Source: Streptomyces cyaneus
GTDB lineage: Bacteria; Actinomycetota; Actinomycetes; Streptomycetales; Streptomycetaceae
Direction: 5' to 3'
NCBI RefSeq assembly: GCF_004028635.1
Contig: NZ_RQJW01000008.1
Location: 410,996-474,995, forward strand
DNA length: 64,000 nt
Part shown: positions 62,158 through 64,000 of the stretch, piece by piece
Layout: each line of letters opens with the position of its first letter
Position numbering within the stretch: position 1 is the first letter of the stretch
Translations under genes and position numbers: made by a program
The notes under the pieces: generated by a model
Databases searched by the model: none
Told to the model about the DNA's origin: nothing
Seen by the model: the letters and a program-made list of their open reading frames with translations, nothing else

Positions 62158-63030
62158 TCAGCTGCCCTGTACCGCACCCTCGGTGGCGCCCGCGATGAAC
62201 CCCCGCGCGAAGATCGTGAAGACCACGACCAGCGGGACGGCCGCCATGAGCACACCGGCCATGACCATGCTGTAGTCGGTGTTGTGGCCGAGGTTGAGCT
62301 GGGCCAGCTCGACCTGGAGCGTGACGTGGTCGGGGTTGGTGAGCACGATCAGCGGCCAGACGTAGTCGTTCCAGGCGTTGACGAAGGCGTAGATGGCGAG
62401 GAACGACAGTGCGGGCTTGATCATCGGCAGGGCGACGTTCCAGTACTGGCGGAAGAACCCGGCGCCGTCGATGCGCGCCGCGTCCAGCAGTTCGTCGGGC
62501 ACACCGTTCTCGATGTACTGGCGCAGCCAGAAGATGCCGAAGGCGTTGGAGAGGGCGGGCCAGACCAGCGCCTTGAGCATGCCGACCCAGCCGAGCTCCG
62601 ACATCAGGATGAACTGCGGCAGGACGGCCAGCTGGAGCGGCAGCATCATGAACACCAGCAGCGTGCCGAAGAGCACTTTGCGCCCGGGGAAGTCGAACTT
62701 GGCGAAGGCGAAGGCCGCCAGGGAGTCGATGAACAGCACCAGGACCGTGGTGACACACGCGACGACGAACGTGTTGAGCATCGACCCGAAGAAGTCGATG
62801 GTGTCGAGCACATGCCGGATGTTCTCCAGCAGATGGGAGCCGAACGTCAGCTTCGGCGGGCTCTGGTAGATGTCCTTGGTGGTGTTGGTCGCCATCACGA
62901 TCGTCCACAGGAACGGGAAGACCGAGATCAGGACGGCCAGGCCGAGGAGGATGTGCGCGGTCAGGCCCCTGGGACGCCGCAGCCGTCGCTTCGCACCCGT
63001 GGCCGGCTGTGTCGTGGCAGCTGCCGTCAT
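62158..63030 (-). CDS. Carbohydrate ABC transporter permease, MalG-type
   Basis: A 290-residue inner membrane permease with six hydrophobic helices. The EAA loop reads DELLDAARIDGAGFFRQYWNVALPMIKPAL, the site contacting the ATPase. The N-terminal LLGLAVLISVFPFLWTIVMATNTTKDIYQSPP is typical of CUT1 MalG-like subunits. It pairs with the upstream MalF-type permease, whose stop it overlaps by 4 bp. GGGAGGAAG precedes the ATG. The binding protein and ATPase are not in this window. Many streptomycete sugar systems use a shared MsiK ATPase. Confidence 0.93.
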   Translation of the reverse strand: MTAAATTQPATGAKRRLRRPRGLTAHILLGLAVLISVFPFLWTIVMATNTTKDIYQSPPKLTFGSHLLENIRHVLDTIDFFGSMLNTFVVACVTTVLVLFIDSLAAFAFAKFDFPGRKVLFGTLLVFMMLPLQLAVLPQFILMSELGWVGMLKALVWPALSNAFGIFWLRQYIENGVPDELLDAARIDGAGFFRQYWNVALPMIKPALSFLAIYAFVNAWNDYVWPLIVLTNPDHVTLQVELAQLNLGHNTDYSMVMAGVLMAAVPLVVVFTIFARGFIAGATEGAVQGS

Positions 63031-63899
63031 GACTTCCTCCCTCGTTGCACGATGCGCCAGTTGACGACGACTAGCACGATGATCAGTACGAAGAAGGCCC
63101 ACACGATGGCCGCGCCGTAGCCGTAGTCGTTGTCGAGGAAGGCCGACTGGTAGAAGTACAGCAGCGTGGTCAGGCCGGCCTGGCCCGGGCCGCCCTGGTT
63201 CTGGTTGGCGGCGTTGCTGGCGAAGAGCACCTGGGGTTCGCTGAAGCTCTGCAGACCGTTGATCGTCGAGATGACGACGGTGAACAGGATGATGGGCCGC
63301 ATGATCGGAATGGTGATCTGGAAGAAGGTCCGGATGGGTCCGGCGCCGTCCATCCTGGCCGCCTCGTAGATCGACTGCGGGATGGCCTGGAGGCCGGCCA
63401 GGTAGATGATCATGTTGTAGCCGGTCCACATCCAGGTCATCAACGCGGCGATCACGATTTTGATCAGCCACGGATTGCTCAGCCAGGGAACGGGCTGGAT
63501 GCCGACCGTGCCCAGGATCGCGTTGACCAGACCGAAGTTGTTGCTGAACACCGCGCCGAAGAAGATCGCCACGGCGACGATCGACGTGACGTTCGGTACG
63601 TACAGGGCGATGCGGTAGAAGCCCTTGAAGCGGCGCACCGAGTGCAGCAGCGTCGCCAGCACCAGGGCGCCGAACAGCGTGGGGACGGTCGACAGGACCC
63701 AGATCAGCAGGGTGTTGCGGATCGACAGCCAGAAGACCGGGTCGTTCCAGAGGAACTCGTACTGCTGCAGGCCCACGAACTGCTTGGTGCCCAGGCCGTC
63801 GTAGCGCTGGAAGGACAGATACAGCGAATAGAAGACGGGGACGAACGAGAAGGCGAGGAAGACCAGGTAGAAGGGCGAGATCGCCAGGTACTGCCGCCG
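63027..63899 (-). pseudogene. Carbohydrate ABC transporter permease, MalF-type, lacking its start (5' truncated)
   Basis: The frame encodes a six-helix MalF-type permease: AISPFYLVFLAFSFVPVFY (helix 1), WLSIRNTLLIWVLSTVPTLF, EAA loop QSIYEAARMDGAGPIRTFFQITIPIMRPI. All of helix 1 is present, but the frame hits a TGA at 63900-63902 before any ATG, GTG or TTG. The first start-like codon is GTG 63776, after helix 1, which would give a 249-residue protein missing a membrane segment. The expected 10-30 N-terminal residues are absent because the upstream DNA belongs to another gene. It is therefore a truncated gene or an assembly artefact. Confidence 0.8.
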
Positions 63900-63902
63900 T
63901 CA

Positions 63903-64000
63903 CGCACCGCCAGACCATGGGCCTCGCCGATCGCACTGCGGACGACGTCGATGATCTTCTCCGCCTCGCCTGCCGAGTCGGGGGCGATCTCGGCGACGAT
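63903..64000 (-). pseudogene. Fragment of an acyl-AMP ligase C-terminal domain (chimeric junction)
   Basis: Read from the window end on the minus strand, an open frame gives VAEIAPDSAGEAEKIIDVV followed by RSAIGEAHGLAVRD. This resembles the region just before the PGxxPKTSSGK motif in fatty acyl-AMP ligases (FadD32/FAAL type). The expected VVLV-PG continuation is missing, and the sequence changes within a few bases of 63900 to the sugar permease in a different frame. Only about 32 residues are visible, so the family call is moderate. Confidence 0.5.

Overview
The window reads as chromosomal DNA of a Streptomyces or close relative. It has very high GC with strong third-position GC bias, frequent GTG starts, purine-rich ribosome binding sites and dense operons with 1-8 bp overlaps. 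Gene order at two places matches what I recall of Streptomyces coelicolor: the divergent creatininase/GTP cyclohydrolase II pair (ribA type SCO6655) and the tkt-tal-zwf-opcA-pgi-gnd operon (SCO6658-SCO6663 type). Here about 28 kb of other genes lies between them. I see no rRNA, tRNA, CRISPR array or intact transposase.

Layout. 1-3 kb: end of a probable methyltransferase gene, a flippase-like membrane protein, and a creatininase-family hydrolase divergent from a GTP cyclohydrolase II that carries the Tyr-to-Met change linked to a formylated product. 3.2-6.6 kb: a three-gene operon of an FAD amine oxidoreductase and two saccharopine-dehydrogenase-like proteins. 6.6-10.4 kb: serine hydrolase, MFS exporter and TetR, divergent from an F420-type PPOX protein, with two tandem palindromic operators between. 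10.5-12.7 kb: a STAND/TPR protein with a defective Walker A. 12.6-24.9 kb: a surface-glycan locus (CDP-glycerol-transferase-like protein, UDP-ManNAc dehydrogenase, UDP-GlcNAc 2-epimerase, GT4 enzymes, methyltransferase, coiled-coil protein, twin glycosyltransferase) arranged around a divergent promoter.

25-30 kb: a quinate/shikimate catabolic module (transporter, TetR, QsuD-type dehydrogenase, QsuB-type dehydratase) with a shared 25-bp candidate operator. 30.1-41.5 kb: a beta-helix membrane protein, a histidine phosphatase, a complete second-copy-style pentose phosphate operon and a divergent AraC regulator. 41.6-44.6 kb: two acetyltransferases, a secreted GH16 glucanase under a LacI-type operator, and a DUF1905 protein whose stop codon lies in a 91-bp hairpin element. 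44.8-52.8 kb: a p-hydroxycinnamate (cou-like) catabolic module with MarR regulator, MHS transporter and a secreted alpha/beta hydrolase. 52.9-64 kb: a PaaX regulator and a long minus-strand operon for beta-galactoside uptake and hydrolysis, with three exported or metal-dependent phosphohydrolase-like proteins.

The catabolic modules fit together as plant-debris use. Secreted hydrolases release sugars and hydroxycinnamic acids, transporters import them, and the qsu-like and cou-like modules both lead towards protocatechuate, the latter through 4-hydroxybenzoate. The last about 100 bases do not belong to the neighbouring ABC permease. The permease frame is open but has no start codon, and the sequence switches at about 63,900 to what looks like the C-terminal part of an acyl-AMP ligase. 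This is either a real rearrangement or an assembly join.
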